NCBI RefSeq assembly: GCF_009469765.1
Contig: NZ_SSSQ01000012.1
Span: 1-64,000 of the forward strand
From: Dechloromonas hortensis
Lineage (GTDB): Bacteria; Pseudomonadota; Gammaproteobacteria; Burkholderiales; Rhodocyclaceae
Reading direction: 5' to 3'
Length of the DNA stretch: 64,000 nt
Below the pieces are notes generated by a model, which saw only the letters and a list, made by a program, of their open reading frames with translations, had not been told where the DNA came from and did no database searches. The translations under genes and the position numbers were made by a program. This document shows, piece after piece, positions 19,940-28,360 of this stretch; within the stretch, counting starts at the first letter, position 1; each line of letters starts with the position of its first letter.

Positions 19940-20280
19940 CGCAACTGATCGTCCTGCCGCACGTCGAAAACTGCCCGGACGGCGCCGTCATCGAGGCGGA
20001 AGAGGGCAAGTCCATCTGCGAGACCTTGCTCGAAAATGGCGTCGAACTCGATCACGCCTGCGAAATGTCCTGTGCCTGCACGACCTGCCACGTCATCGTC
20101 CGTGAAGGCTTCAATTCGCTGGCACCGGCCGAAGAGGAAGAGGAAGATCTGCTCGACAAGGCCTGGGGCCTGGAGCCGAATTCCCGCCTGGGCTGCCAGG
20201 CGATTGTCGGCAAGACGCCGCTGGTCGTCGAAATTCCGAAATACAGTCTCAACATGGCCAAGGAGGGGCACCGCAAATGA
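19936..20280 (+). CDS. fdx: Isc-type [2Fe-2S] ferredoxin
   Basis: This ferredoxin supplies electrons during cluster assembly. It has 114 residues, adrenodoxin-like, with ligands Cys42, Cys48, Cys51 (C-x5-C-x2-C) and Cys87. An acidic helix, [14 protein letters not shown], is the usual docking surface for IscS. It overlaps hscA and iscX by 4 bases on each side. Confidence 0.96.
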
Positions 20281-20471
20281 AATGGACCGACATCAACGAT
20301 ATCGCCATTGAGCTGAGCGAGGCGCACCCGGACAAGGATCCGCTGAAACTGAATTTTGTCGATCTGCGCGACTGGGTGATGGCATTGCCCGGTTTCAATG
20401 ACGACCCGAAGCACTGCGGAGAGAAAATTCTCGAAGCCATCCAGCAAGCCTGGATCGACGAGGTTTCGTGA
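20277..20471 (+). CDS. iscX: Fe-S assembly modulator IscX
   Basis: IscX is a small acidic protein that binds IscS and tunes its activity in an iron-dependent way. The 64 residues show the family features: [26 protein letters not shown] and a C-terminal EAIQQAWIDE helix. It overlaps the fdx stop (ATGA), and its own stop is overlapped by the next gene. Confidence 0.93.
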   Translation: MKWTDINDIAIELSEAHPDKDPLKLNFVDLRDWVMALPGFNDDPKHCGEKILEAIQQAWIDEVS

Positions 20472-20863
20472 AAACCCGCGATTTTCCGGGGCGCGGCAGC
20501 CAGCTCAACGTCCTGGGCGGGCCGCTGCTGACCTGCAGCGACAGGCCGCTGACCGGATTTTTCCGCGATGGCTGCTGCAATACCTCGGAAGAGGATTTCG
20601 GCAGCCATACCGTCTGCGTCGTGCTGACGGCCGAGTTCCTCGAGTTTTCAAAAGCGCGCGGCAACGACCTGTCGACACCGCGCCCGGAATTCGATTTTCC
20701 CGGTCTGCAGCCGGGGCAGCGCTGGTGCCTGTGTGCGGCGCGCTGGCTGGAAGCCTGCAAGGCCGGCAAGGCACCGCAGGTTTCGCTCAATTCGACCAAT
20801 CAGGCGGCACTGGAAATCGTGCCGCTCGACCTGCTCAAGCAGCACGCGGTCGACCTGCATTAA
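20468..20863 (+). CDS. DUF2237 family protein
   Basis: A 131-residue protein beginning at GTG inside the iscX stop (GTGA). It shows the DUF2237 pattern: NVLGGPLLTCS, GFFRDGCCNTSEEDFGSHTVCVV and TAEFLEFSKARGNDLSTP, then a Trp-Cys-rich WCLCAARW. Five cysteines (two adjacent) could bind metal, but no function is established. It closes the isc operon; the translational overlap suggests it is expressed with it. A short GC hairpin at 20890-20904 follows without a T-run. Confidence 0.82.
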   Translation: MKTRDFPGRGSQLNVLGGPLLTCSDRPLTGFFRDGCCNTSEEDFGSHTVCVVLTAEFLEFSKARGNDLSTPRPEFDFPGLQPGQRWCLCAARWLEACKAGKAPQVSLNSTNQAALEIVPLDLLKQHAVDLH

Positions 20864-20961
20864 TTGCCGTTTTTCCGGCGCTGATTGACGCGCCGAAGCG
20901 GCGCCCCTGATACTGCCGGGGTTGCCTGCCGTCGGCCGGCCTTACCTCTTCCCTTCGAGCA

Positions 20962-22677
20962 ATGACTTTGCTGCGCCGCTTCTTACCTGGCTGGCTGGCC
21001 GCTTACCCCAGGCAGAAACTGGGGGCCGATCTGGCGGCCGGCCTGATCGTCACCGTGCTGGTCATTCCGCAAAGCCTGGCCTACGCCTTGCTGGCCGGCC
21101 TGCCGCCGCAGATGGGACTGTACGTCAGCATTTTTCCGGTGATCGCCTATGCGCTGCTCGGCAGCAGCATGGTCCAGGCGGTCGGGCCGGTGGCGATTAC
21201 GGCAATCATGACCTATGCCGTGCTCAGCCCACTGGCCGCCCCCGGTTCGGCCGAATACATCCTGCTGGCGGCTGTCCTCTCGCTCTTTTCCGGCCTCATG
21301 CTGCTCGCCTGCGGTGTACTGCGCCTGGGCTTCCTTTCCCAATTGCTGAGCCGGCCGGTGATCAGCGGCTTCATTTCCGGCTCGGCCGTGCTGATCATCA
21401 TCAGCCAGATGAAGTACCTGCTCGGTATCGCACCGCAGGGCCGCAGCAGCGCCGAACTGGTTGTTGATCTGCTCGGCAAACTGGCCGACAGTCATGGGCC
21501 GACCGTGCTGATCGGCCTGCTCGCGCTGGCCGCGCTGGCTTTCGCCCGCCACGGGCTGGGTGGCCTGCTCGGGCGGCTTGGTCTGGGGGCGCCCCGGGCT
21601 GCCTTCATCGGGCGCCTGATGCCGCTGGTTGTCGTACTGTTCGGCACGCTGGCAGTGGTCTGGCTGGATCTCGACCGGACGCGCGGCGTCGCCGTGGTCG
21701 GGGCGGTGGTGGCCGGTATTCCCGGTTTCGAGTTTTTCCTGCCCGGTTACGAGTCGATCAAACTGCTGATTGTGCCGGCCTTCGTGATGACGCTGATCGG
21801 CATGGTGCAGGGCATCACGATGGCGCAGGCGCTGGCCATCAAGCGGCGCGAGCGGGTCGATGCCAATGCCGAACTGGTCGGCCTCGGCGCCGCCAATGTG
21901 GTGGCTGCCTTCTACGGCGGCATGCCGGTCGGCGGCGGCTTGTCGCGCTCGGCGATCAATGTCGCGGCCGGGGCGCAGACGCCGCTGGCCAGCCTGGTCT
22001 CGGCGCTGGCGATGATCGGCGTGCTGGCCGGCGCGGCACACTGGTTCGAACGCCTGCCGCTAGCCGTGCTGGCCGCCAGCATCATGATGGCCGCCTGGTC
22101 GATGATCGATGTCCAGGCGCTGCGCCAAGCCTGGGCCTACGACCGGGCCGATGCCATGGCCTTGCTCGGCACGGCGGGCGGGGTGCTGCTGCTCGGTCTG
22201 GAAACTGGTATCGGCCTGGGCATCGTGCTGTCGATGGCGACCTTGCTCTACCGGGTGAGTACGCCGCATATCGCGGTGGTCGGTCGGCTGCCGGGCAGCG
22301 AACATTTCCGCAATGTCGAACGCTACGCGGTCGAGACCATTCCCGGCGTGCTCTTCGTCCGGATCGATGAACGCCTGTTCTTCGGCAATCTCGGCGCAGT
22401 CGAGATGCGGATCAACCAAGAACTCGAGCGGATAGGCGAAGCCCGCGATCTGGTGCTGGTGATGAGCGCCGTCAACCTGATGGATACTACGGCGGTCGAG
22501 GTCTTTGCCGAACTCAATCAGGACCTTGCCGAGCGGGGCATCCGCCTGCACCTGGCTGAGGTCCGGGGGCCGGTTCAGGACCGACTGCAGCGCTCGGCGT
22601 TGTGGTCATCCCTGAGCGGCCAGGTTTTCCTGTCGGCCAACGCGGCCTTCGAGCAGTTGCGCCAGCCACCCGTCTAG
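20962..22677 (+). CDS. SulP/SLC26 anion transporter with STAS domain
   Basis: A 571-residue inner-membrane protein. The first ~440 residues hold the multi-helix SulP transporter (VIPQSLAYALLAGLPPQMGLY, SRPVISGFISGSA). The last ~120 form a cytoplasmic STAS domain (VLFVRIDERLFFGNLGAVE, MDTTAVEVFAEL). Family members move sulfate, bicarbonate or dicarboxylates. A position 98 bases after the cysE-isc block makes sulfate attractive, but bicarbonate is equally possible. It converges with the Cache/CheW gene, and the stops overlap by 4 bases. Confidence 0.9.
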   Translation: MTLLRRFLPGWLAAYPRQKLGADLAAGLIVTVLVIPQSLAYALLAGLPPQMGLYVSIFPVIAYALLGSSMVQAVGPVAITAIMTYAVLSPLAAPGSAEYILLAAVLSLFSGLMLLACGVLRLGFLSQLLSRPVISGFISGSAVLIIISQMKYLLGIAPQGRSSAELVVDLLGKLADSHGPTVLIGLLALAALAFARHGLGGLLGRLGLGAPRAAFIGRLMPLVVVLFGTLAVVWLDLDRTRGVAVVGAVVAGIPGFEFFLPGYESIKLLIVPAFVMTLIGMVQGITMAQALAIKRRERVDANAELVGLGAANVVAAFYGGMPVGGGLSRSAINVAAGAQTPLASLVSALAMIGVLAGAAHWFERLPLAVLAASIMMAAWSMIDVQALRQAWAYDRADAMALLGTAGGVLLLGLETGIGLGIVLSMATLLYRVSTPHIAVVGRLPGSEHFRNVERYAVETIPGVLFVRIDERLFFGNLGAVEMRINQELERIGEARDLVLVMSAVNLMDTTAVEVFAELNQDLAERGIRLHLAEVRGPVQDRLQRSALWSSLSGQVFLSANAAFEQLRQPPV

Positions 22678-25244
22678 TCGGCCAGCGCCGCCGGCAGCGG
22701 TTTGGCATGCAGATGCTGGCTCATGCTGGCGACCGAGAGCAGGACCAGCATGGCGCCACCGTTTTGCGGCGTGGTCTTGACCACCGAGGCGAGGACCGAG
22801 GCGATGCCGACATAGATGTTGGACAGGTCTTCGATGTCGGCACTCGGCACTTCGAGAATCTCGCCCAGCCTATCGACCAGAATCCCGAAATTGCCCCCGT
22901 TTTCATCGCGCACGACCACGATCTGGCGGCCGCTCTCGGCGCCGGCCGGTTCGCTGAGGCCGAGTGCGGCGTGAAGGTTGTAGATGGGGAGCGATTCGTT
23001 GCGATAGATCAGGGCGCCGTAAACCTCCTTCGGCGCATTCGCCAGGCGGGCGGCACCGTTGGCTTCGATCGCTTCGACGACATCGCCGACCGGCAGGCCG
23101 AGCCAGTGGCCGGCGAGATGGAAGGTGGCGATTTCCCGGCTGGAAATCCCGGTCGGGATGACTGAGCGCCGGCTGGCGACTTCGCCGCCGGCACTACCCA
23201 GGCCGGCTTCCGGCCGGTATTCACCCAGCGGCACGAAAACAACGGCAGTCACTTCGTTGCGGTAGTCGTCCTCGATGCCTTTGTATTCGCGGTAGCCCGA
23301 TGAGCGACGGGCGCCGGCGGCCATCACCTGGCCGTTCAGGTTGATCAGTCGGGAGCAGCCGGCAGCCGGCGGATTCAGGAGTTCGTCGGGGAGCGCCAGG
23401 CTACTGCCGATCCGATAGGCGCTGTTGCTCGACGCGATGATCGTCGATTGCCCATCGACAAAGACGGCAAAGCTGTCGGCAACGGCCTCGCCGTTGGCTT
23501 CCCGCGGCAGCGAGTCGTGCAGCATGGCGGCAAACTGTGGCTCGGCATCGAAGACGATGGCGATGCCGCCGGTGACGCGACTGTCGTCCGCCGAGCGCAG
23601 CGCCGCCAGATAGACATAGGTCGGTCGCGAGGCATAGAGGCGGGTGCGTGTGAAGCTGGAGACTGTGTAGCTCTGGCTGTCGCGCAGTTCGAGGCATGAT
23701 CCGACCCAGGGTTCGTCGAGCCGGTTGCCGACCAGTTCGGCATAGGCCGGGTTGGAAACGGCGCTCACCGTACCCGTCGTATCGAAGAGCACGATGTTGT
23801 CGTAAACGGTGTACAGGCTGTTTATGTAGCGGATCACCGTTTCCAGGCCTGACTGGCGTTCGGTTTCCGGGCCCGTATCCATCAGCCGGCGAATCGTTGC
23901 GTCGAGTGCCCACCAGCGGCAGTCGTTGGCGCGCTCGTAGAGATTGCGGTCCATGATGTCGATGGCCAGCGCGGCGAGGAACTGGCTGTCGGCGAGCACC
24001 GAGGAGAGTACCGTGGCCTGCAGGTTGCCGATCGAACTGGAGAAAACCTCACGCATGCTCATGCCGATGCGGCTGATCTCCCAGAGCAGGATCTTGGAAA
24101 AGCTGGCATTGATCGAGGCCGACGAAACGCTCTGCCGGACCGTGCCGTTCCATACCGCCCGGCTCAGGTCGCGCTGGATGGCCGCGGCCTGGCGCGGAAT
24201 GGCCTGCAGCGCTTCCGGAAAGGCGCGGCCGCCCGAAATGGCCGAGGCGACCAGGCTGGGGGCGATACCGTCGAGCTGGTTGTCGGTCTGGGCTTCGAAG
24301 GCCTGGGCGACGGGCATCATCACCAGACCGCGCCAGCCGGGCCCCATGTAGGCCTGGTAGCCCTTGGTGTCGCTGGCAAAGGCGAGGTAGCTGCGGCCGG
24401 CAAAGCGCAGGCGCTGCAGTTGGTTGGAAGGCAGGCTCAGTTCGGCGCCGAGCGGAATCTGCCAACGGTCGCTGCTGGCGATGACCTGGCCGGTGCCGTC
24501 GAGCAGGGCAATCACCCCCGGATCGTCGGCCTGCGACAGTTCGGCAAAGATGCGCTGCATTTCATCGGCAAAGCGGAAGCACAGGGCCAGTACGCCGAGC
24601 GTCTCGCCGCTCGGCGCGGTGATCCGGTAGGCGTAGATCAGCGAGCGTGGCCGCTCGGGGAAAAGGGCGGAATGGGCGTAGGCTTCGACATAGGCGGCCT
24701 GGGTGACCAGCGCTTCGCGCACCCAGCTATCGCGGATGCTGGTGTTGCCGCTGGGGTTGCCACCGTCCGACCCGAGGCGGACCAGGACTTCGCCTTGCGG
24801 CGAGAGCAGCACGACATCCTCGTACACCGAATACTTGCGGACGTATTCGCGGAAACGCTGCTGCAACTCAAAGGGCTCGCCGGGCTGGGCGGCGAAGCTG
24901 CGGATCACGTCGTCGGTACTGAGGAAACCGATATCGGCCGTCCGCTCGAACAGGTTGCGGATCAGGATGTCGATCGCCACCTGCGACTTCGCCTTCATTT
25001 CCTGCTCGCGTTTGGCCAGCGTTCGCTCGGCGAGATTGTTCAGCAATTCGCCGGTCAGGCTGGAGAAGGCTTCGCGGGTCTGGCCGATCTCGGCCGTGGT
25101 GCCCGACATCTGGCCGAGCAGGTTCAGGTTGTCCCAAACCGCCTGCAGCGTCTGCAGCATTTCACGGTATTCCTCGATCAGCGGCATGTGCGGCAGCAGC
25201 GCCCGCACGGTGTCCTTGACCTCGATGCCCTTGTATTTCGTCAT
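22674..25244 (-). CDS. Two-Cache sensory protein with C-terminal CheW domain
   Basis: An 856-residue protein with an uncommon make-up. Two related ligand-binding regions (about 70-320 and 420-680) each show the Cache pattern: a helix with LYERAND or LFERTAD, then YDNIVLFDTTG or YEDVVLLSPQG, and later WV-x-x-C or WVREALV. Residues from about 700 on form a CheW-like beta fold (HLAGHWLGLPVGDVVEAIE, GILVDRLGEILEVP). I see no membrane segment or signal peptide, so it should be cytoplasmic. CheW folds dock to CheA and chemoreceptors, so it may feed a cytoplasmic signal into the chemotaxis array. No che genes lie nearby. It converges with the SulP gene. Confidence 0.82.
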   Translation of the reverse strand: MTKYKGIEVKDTVRALLPHMPLIEEYREMLQTLQAVWDNLNLLGQMSGTTAEIGQTREAFSSLTGELLNNLAERTLAKREQEMKAKSQVAIDILIRNLFERTADIGFLSTDDVIRSFAAQPGEPFELQQRFREYVRKYSVYEDVVLLSPQGEVLVRLGSDGGNPSGNTSIRDSWVREALVTQAAYVEAYAHSALFPERPRSLIYAYRITAPSGETLGVLALCFRFADEMQRIFAELSQADDPGVIALLDGTGQVIASSDRWQIPLGAELSLPSNQLQRLRFAGRSYLAFASDTKGYQAYMGPGWRGLVMMPVAQAFEAQTDNQLDGIAPSLVASAISGGRAFPEALQAIPRQAAAIQRDLSRAVWNGTVRQSVSSASINASFSKILLWEISRIGMSMREVFSSSIGNLQATVLSSVLADSQFLAALAIDIMDRNLYERANDCRWWALDATIRRLMDTGPETERQSGLETVIRYINSLYTVYDNIVLFDTTGTVSAVSNPAYAELVGNRLDEPWVGSCLELRDSQSYTVSSFTRTRLYASRPTYVYLAALRSADDSRVTGGIAIVFDAEPQFAAMLHDSLPREANGEAVADSFAVFVDGQSTIIASSNSAYRIGSSLALPDELLNPPAAGCSRLINLNGQVMAAGARRSSGYREYKGIEDDYRNEVTAVVFVPLGEYRPEAGLGSAGGEVASRRSVIPTGISSREIATFHLAGHWLGLPVGDVVEAIEANGAARLANAPKEVYGALIYRNESLPIYNLHAALGLSEPAGAESGRQIVVVRDENGGNFGILVDRLGEILEVPSADIEDLSNIYVGIASVLASVVKTTPQNGGAMLVLLSVASMSQHLHAKPLPAALAD

Positions 25245-25299
25245 GCCACGCTCCAGGCGCCCAATGTGTATGGAGTGCTAGCAAGGCATGTGCCTATGG

Positions 25300-25344
25300 A
25301 AAAACACCGGAAAGACCCATGGATAGGATGTTTCTGGTGTTTTT
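25300..25344 (-). terminator. Hairpin downstream of serB, probable terminator
   Basis: Arms AAAAACACCGGAAA (25300-25313) and TTTCTGGTGTTTTT (25331-25344) pair over 14 positions with one G-U/A-C mismatch and a 17-base loop. On the minus strand it ends in a T-run, as a terminator for serB would, although 95 bases separate it from the stop codon. Confidence 0.5.
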
Positions 25345-25404
25345 ACAGCACCGTTTCAGGCAGCGCTGGGCCAGGATGCACCGGCTTGGTGCCAGTGATG
25401 CCGC

Positions 25405-25431
25405 ATGCCTGCGGTCAACTGCCGAAAACGG
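25405..25431. repeat. Intergenic repeat, copy 1
   Basis: ATGCCTGCGGTCAAC (25405-25419) is followed by CCGAAAACGG, a small CCG-AAAA-CGG hairpin. The same 15 bases plus a small tetraloop hairpin occur at 31888. It lies in the 3' flank of serB. Confidence 0.5.
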
Positions 25432-25438
25432 GCGATTT

Positions 25439-26278
25439 TCAGTCGAACAGATTGAGCAGCGAATCCAGGCCGCCAAAGTTGATCGCGACATCGGCCTTGG
25501 CGCGGGTGGCCGGCTTGGCGTGGAAAGCCACCGAGAGACCGGCCTGGGCCATCATCATCAGGTCGTTGGCACCGTCGCCGCAGGCGATGACCTGCTCCTT
25601 CTTGAGGCCCAGTTCGTCAGTCAGCCGGGCCAGGTGATGGGCCTTGGCGCTGGCATCGACGATGTCGCCGACGACCTTGCCGGTCAGCTTGCCGCCGGAA
25701 ATTTCCAGTTCGTTCGAGGTCGCGAAATCGAAACCGAGTTCGATGCGCAGGCGCTCGGTGAAATAGGTGAAGCCGCCGGACAGGATGGCGGTGCGCAGGC
25801 CGGCGTTTTGCGCCGCCTCCAGCAGTTCGCGGGCGCCGTGCGAGAGCAGCAGGCGCTCGCCGTAAACGCGAGCCAGAACGCGGGCGTCGAGCCCGGCGAG
25901 CAGGGCCAGGCGGCGGCGCAGGCTTTCACGGTAGTCGATTTCGCCGCGCATCGCGGCTTCGGTGACGCTGGAAACCTCTTCCTTCTTGCCAGCGAAGTCG
26001 GCCAGTTCGTCGATGCACTCGATGGTGATCAGCGTCGAATCCATGTCGAAGCAGATCAGGCCGAAATCGGAGAGCTTGCGGCCGGCGTCGACGAAGGCCC
26101 AGTCCAGCTTTTCGGCTTCGATGAGCGGGATCAGCGCGTCGAACTCGGCGGTGCGGCTGGCCCCGTGCAGGCGAACGACTTGCGGCGGACGCGGCTCGAC
26201 CTGGCTGGCGCCGGTGGCGGCAACGATGCGTTCGAGCAGGAAGGTGGGCAGCGCGCCGCCCTGGATAATCAGGTTCAT
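25439..26278 (-). CDS. serB: Phosphoserine phosphatase
   Basis: SerB hydrolyses phosphoserine to serine, the last step of serine synthesis and the source of the CysE substrate. It has 279 residues, with an N-terminal ACT-like region (about 1-70) and a HAD phosphatase domain: motif I ICFDMDSTL (Asp78, Asp80), motif II LSGGFTYF, and motif III with GDGANDLMM. The start codon overlaps the stop of the upstream gamma-carbonic anhydrase-like gene by 4 bases, so they form an operon. Confidence 0.95.
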   Translation of the reverse strand: MNLIIQGGALPTFLLERIVAATGASQVEPRPPQVVRLHGASRTAEFDALIPLIEAEKLDWAFVDAGRKLSDFGLICFDMDSTLITIECIDELADFAGKKEEVSSVTEAAMRGEIDYRESLRRRLALLAGLDARVLARVYGERLLLSHGARELLEAAQNAGLRTAILSGGFTYFTERLRIELGFDFATSNELEISGGKLTGKVVGDIVDASAKAHHLARLTDELGLKKEQVIACGDGANDLMMMAQAGLSVAFHAKPATRAKADVAINFGGLDSLLNLFD

Positions 26279-26835
26279 GGTGTTTGTTCGTTAGAGGCAG
26301 GCCGGGCCGTTGCCAGGTAGTTGTTTTTGACGCGGACGTAATGTTCCGCCGAATAGCGCAGATAGGCAATTTCTTCCGGGCTCAGGGCGCGCACCCTGAC
26401 GGCGGGCCGACCGACATACAGGTAGCCGCTTTCCAGCGTCTTGCCGGGCGAAACCAGGCTGCCGGCGCCGAGCATGACCTGTTTTTCGATCACCGCATCG
26501 TCCATCACGATCGAACCCATGCCGATCAGGCATTCATCACCCACCGTGCAGCCGTGCAGGATCACCGAATGGCCGATGGTGACGTGGTTGCCGATGATCA
26601 GCGGCGAACCGTCAGGCTTCGCCGCATTTCTATGCGAGACATGGCCCATCGCGAAGTCCTGGATATTGCTGCAGTCGCCGATGACGATGCGATTGACGTC
26701 GCCGCGCAACACGGTATTGCACCAGACCGACGAATCGCGGCCGATCTGCACATCACCGATGACCTGGGCGGAGTCGTGGATGTAGCAGGCTTCGCCGAGG
26801 CAGGGAAAGGTGTCGAGGTAGGGAGCGAGGGGCAT
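26275..26835 (-). CDS. Gamma-carbonic anhydrase-like hexapeptide protein
   Basis: A 186-residue left-handed beta-helix protein with hexapeptide repeats (VIGDVQIGRDSSVW, VLRGDVNRIVIGD, IIGNHVTIGHSVILHGC). The three histidines expected to bind zinc are in MGHVSHR and IGHSVILH. Family members (YrdA/PaaY, gamma-CA) include carbonic anhydrases, thioesterases and proteins of unknown role. It is translationally coupled to serB. Activity cannot be decided from sequence. Confidence 0.88.
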   Translation of the reverse strand: MPLAPYLDTFPCLGEACYIHDSAQVIGDVQIGRDSSVWCNTVLRGDVNRIVIGDCSNIQDFAMGHVSHRNAAKPDGSPLIIGNHVTIGHSVILHGCTVGDECLIGMGSIVMDDAVIEKQVMLGAGSLVSPGKTLESGYLYVGRPAVRVRALSPEEIAYLRYSAEHYVRVKNNYLATARPASNEQTP

Positions 26836-26853
26836 TTTTTTGGGGAGGTGGAG

Positions 26854-27240
26854 CTAGAAATCGGCAATCTCGATCAGCCAACGGACCAGCCATGCTGCCA
26901 GGATCAGCCAAAGGAGCAGGATGACCAACGCAGCGCCATAGCTGACCGGTTTGCCGGCGAAATGAGCGGCTTGTTCACGCGACGATTGAATGACTTCCGG
27001 CGGGGTCAGGCGGACAACCAGCGCCAGTCCGAGCGGAACAATCAACAAGTCATCAAGGTAACCGATGAGCGGAATGAAGTCGGGAATCAGGTCGATCGGA
27101 CTGAGGGCATAGGCTGCAACGAGCAGGGCCAGCAGCCTGACCGCCCAGGGTGTGCGCGGATCGCGCGCGGCGAAATAGACCGTCAGGGTTTGCTGCTTGA
27201 TCTGCCTTGCCCAGGTCTTCAAGGATGCCTGAAGAGTCAT
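26854..27240 (-). CDS. DUF1232 small membrane protein
   Basis: A 128-residue protein with the DUF1232 core DPRTPWAVRLLALLVAAYALSPIDLIPDFIP, then GYLDDLLIVPLGLALVVRL. A second hydrophobic helix (AALVILLLWLILAAWLVRWL) lies near the C-terminus, so it is probably an inner-membrane protein with two to three segments. I start it at MTLQASLKTWARQ, because the ATG 36 bases upstream falls inside the aroG terminator hairpin. The function of the family is unknown. Confidence 0.82.
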   Translation of the reverse strand: MTLQASLKTWARQIKQQTLTVYFAARDPRTPWAVRLLALLVAAYALSPIDLIPDFIPLIGYLDDLLIVPLGLALVVRLTPPEVIQSSREQAAHFAGKPVSYGAALVILLLWLILAAWLVRWLIEIADF

Positions 27241-27250
27241 GGCATTTTCC

Positions 27251-27282
27251 GGTGGCGTGGCGAAGTGTTTCGCCACGCCACC
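27251..27282 (-). terminator. Strong hairpin after aroG
   Basis: A perfect 14-bp stem (GGTGGCGTGGCGAA, 27251-27264, with its complement at 27269-27282) and a 4-base loop, 6 bases after the aroG stop. There is no T-run on either strand, so it may slow polymerase or protect the mRNA 3' end rather than act as a standard terminator. Confidence 0.6.
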
Positions 27283-27288
27283 GATTGC

Positions 27289-28359
27289 TTACCTGCGATC
27301 CGGCAGCACATCGCGCAGCAGCACTGCCGCGTCGCGGATCATCTTTTCGGTGGTTGCCCAGTCGACGCAGCCGTCGGTCACCGAGCAGCCGTATTTCAGC
27401 TGGCTGAGGTCGGCCGGGATCGACTGGTTGCCGGCTTCGATGTTCGATTCGATCATCACGCCGACCAGCGACTTGTTGCCGAGGCGGACCTGATTGACGA
27501 CATCGGCCATGACCAGCGGTTGCAGTTCCGGCTTCTTGAAGCTGTTGGCGTGCGAGCAGTCGACGACGATGTTGTGCGGCAGCTTGGCCTTGTCGAGCGC
27601 CTGTTCGACCATGGCGATGGAAACGGTGTCGTAGTTCGGCCGGCCGTCGCCGCCGCGCAGCACGATGTGGCCGTAGGCGTTGCCCTTGGTGCGGACGACG
27701 GCGACCCGGCCCTGACTGGTCAGGCCGAGGAAGGAGTGCGGCTTGGAGGCGGAGAGAATGGCGTTGATGGCGACGCCGAGGTCGCCGCTGGTGCCGTTCT
27801 TGAAACCGACCGGCGTGGACAGCCCGGACGACATTTCGCGGTGGGTCTGCGATTCGGTGGTGCGGGCGCCGATGGCCGTCCAGGTGATGAGGTCGCCGTA
27901 GTATTGCGGCGAGTTCGGGTCGAGCGCCTCGGTGCCGGTCGGCAGGCCGATTTCGGCCACCTGGAGCAGGAATTCGCGGGCCTTGGCCATGCCGACGTCG
28001 ATGCGGAAGCTGTCGTCCATGAACGGATCGTTGATGTAGCCCTTCCAGCCGACCGTGGTGCGTGGTTTTTCGAAATAGACGCGCATGATGATCTGCAGCG
28101 TGTCGCCGACTTCATCGGACAGCGCCTTCAGGCGGCGGGCGTAATCGAGGCCGGCCACCGGGTCGTGGATCGAGCAGGGGCCGACGACGACGAACAGGCG
28201 GTGATCCTTGCGGTCGAGGATCTTGCGCAGCAGATTGCGACCGTGCGTGACCGTGCGGGCGGCCTTCTCGGAGATCGGCAGCCGGGCGTGGATTTCTTCC
28301 GGCGTCGGCATGTTGTCGAAGGCAGTCACGTTTACGTTTTCAATGTCGTGGGTCGTCAT
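27289..28359 (-). CDS. aroG: 3-deoxy-7-phosphoheptulonate synthase (DAHP synthase, class I)
   Basis: It joins phosphoenolpyruvate and erythrose 4-phosphate in the first step of the shikimate pathway. The 356-residue class Ia enzyme has LFVVVGPCSIHDP (metal-binding Cys), RVYFEKPRTTVGWKGYINDP, KNGTSGD, VRGGDGRPNYD-type and VDCSHANSFK. AroF, AroG and AroH isozymes differ in feedback amino acid; sequence alone does not settle which applies, and AroG is the closest general match. It begins 1 base after the mfd stop codon, so the two are very likely co-transcribed, and a strong hairpin follows. Confidence 0.94.
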   Translation of the reverse strand: MTTHDIENVNVTAFDNMPTPEEIHARLPISEKAARTVTHGRNLLRKILDRKDHRLFVVVGPCSIHDPVAGLDYARRLKALSDEVGDTLQIIMRVYFEKPRTTVGWKGYINDPFMDDSFRIDVGMAKAREFLLQVAEIGLPTGTEALDPNSPQYYGDLITWTAIGARTTESQTHREMSSGLSTPVGFKNGTSGDLGVAINAILSASKPHSFLGLTSQGRVAVVRTKGNAYGHIVLRGGDGRPNYDTVSIAMVEQALDKAKLPHNIVVDCSHANSFKKPELQPLVMADVVNQVRLGNKSLVGVMIESNIEAGNQSIPADLSQLKYGCSVTDGCVDWATTEKMIRDAAVLLRDVLPDRR

Positions 28360-28360
28360 A

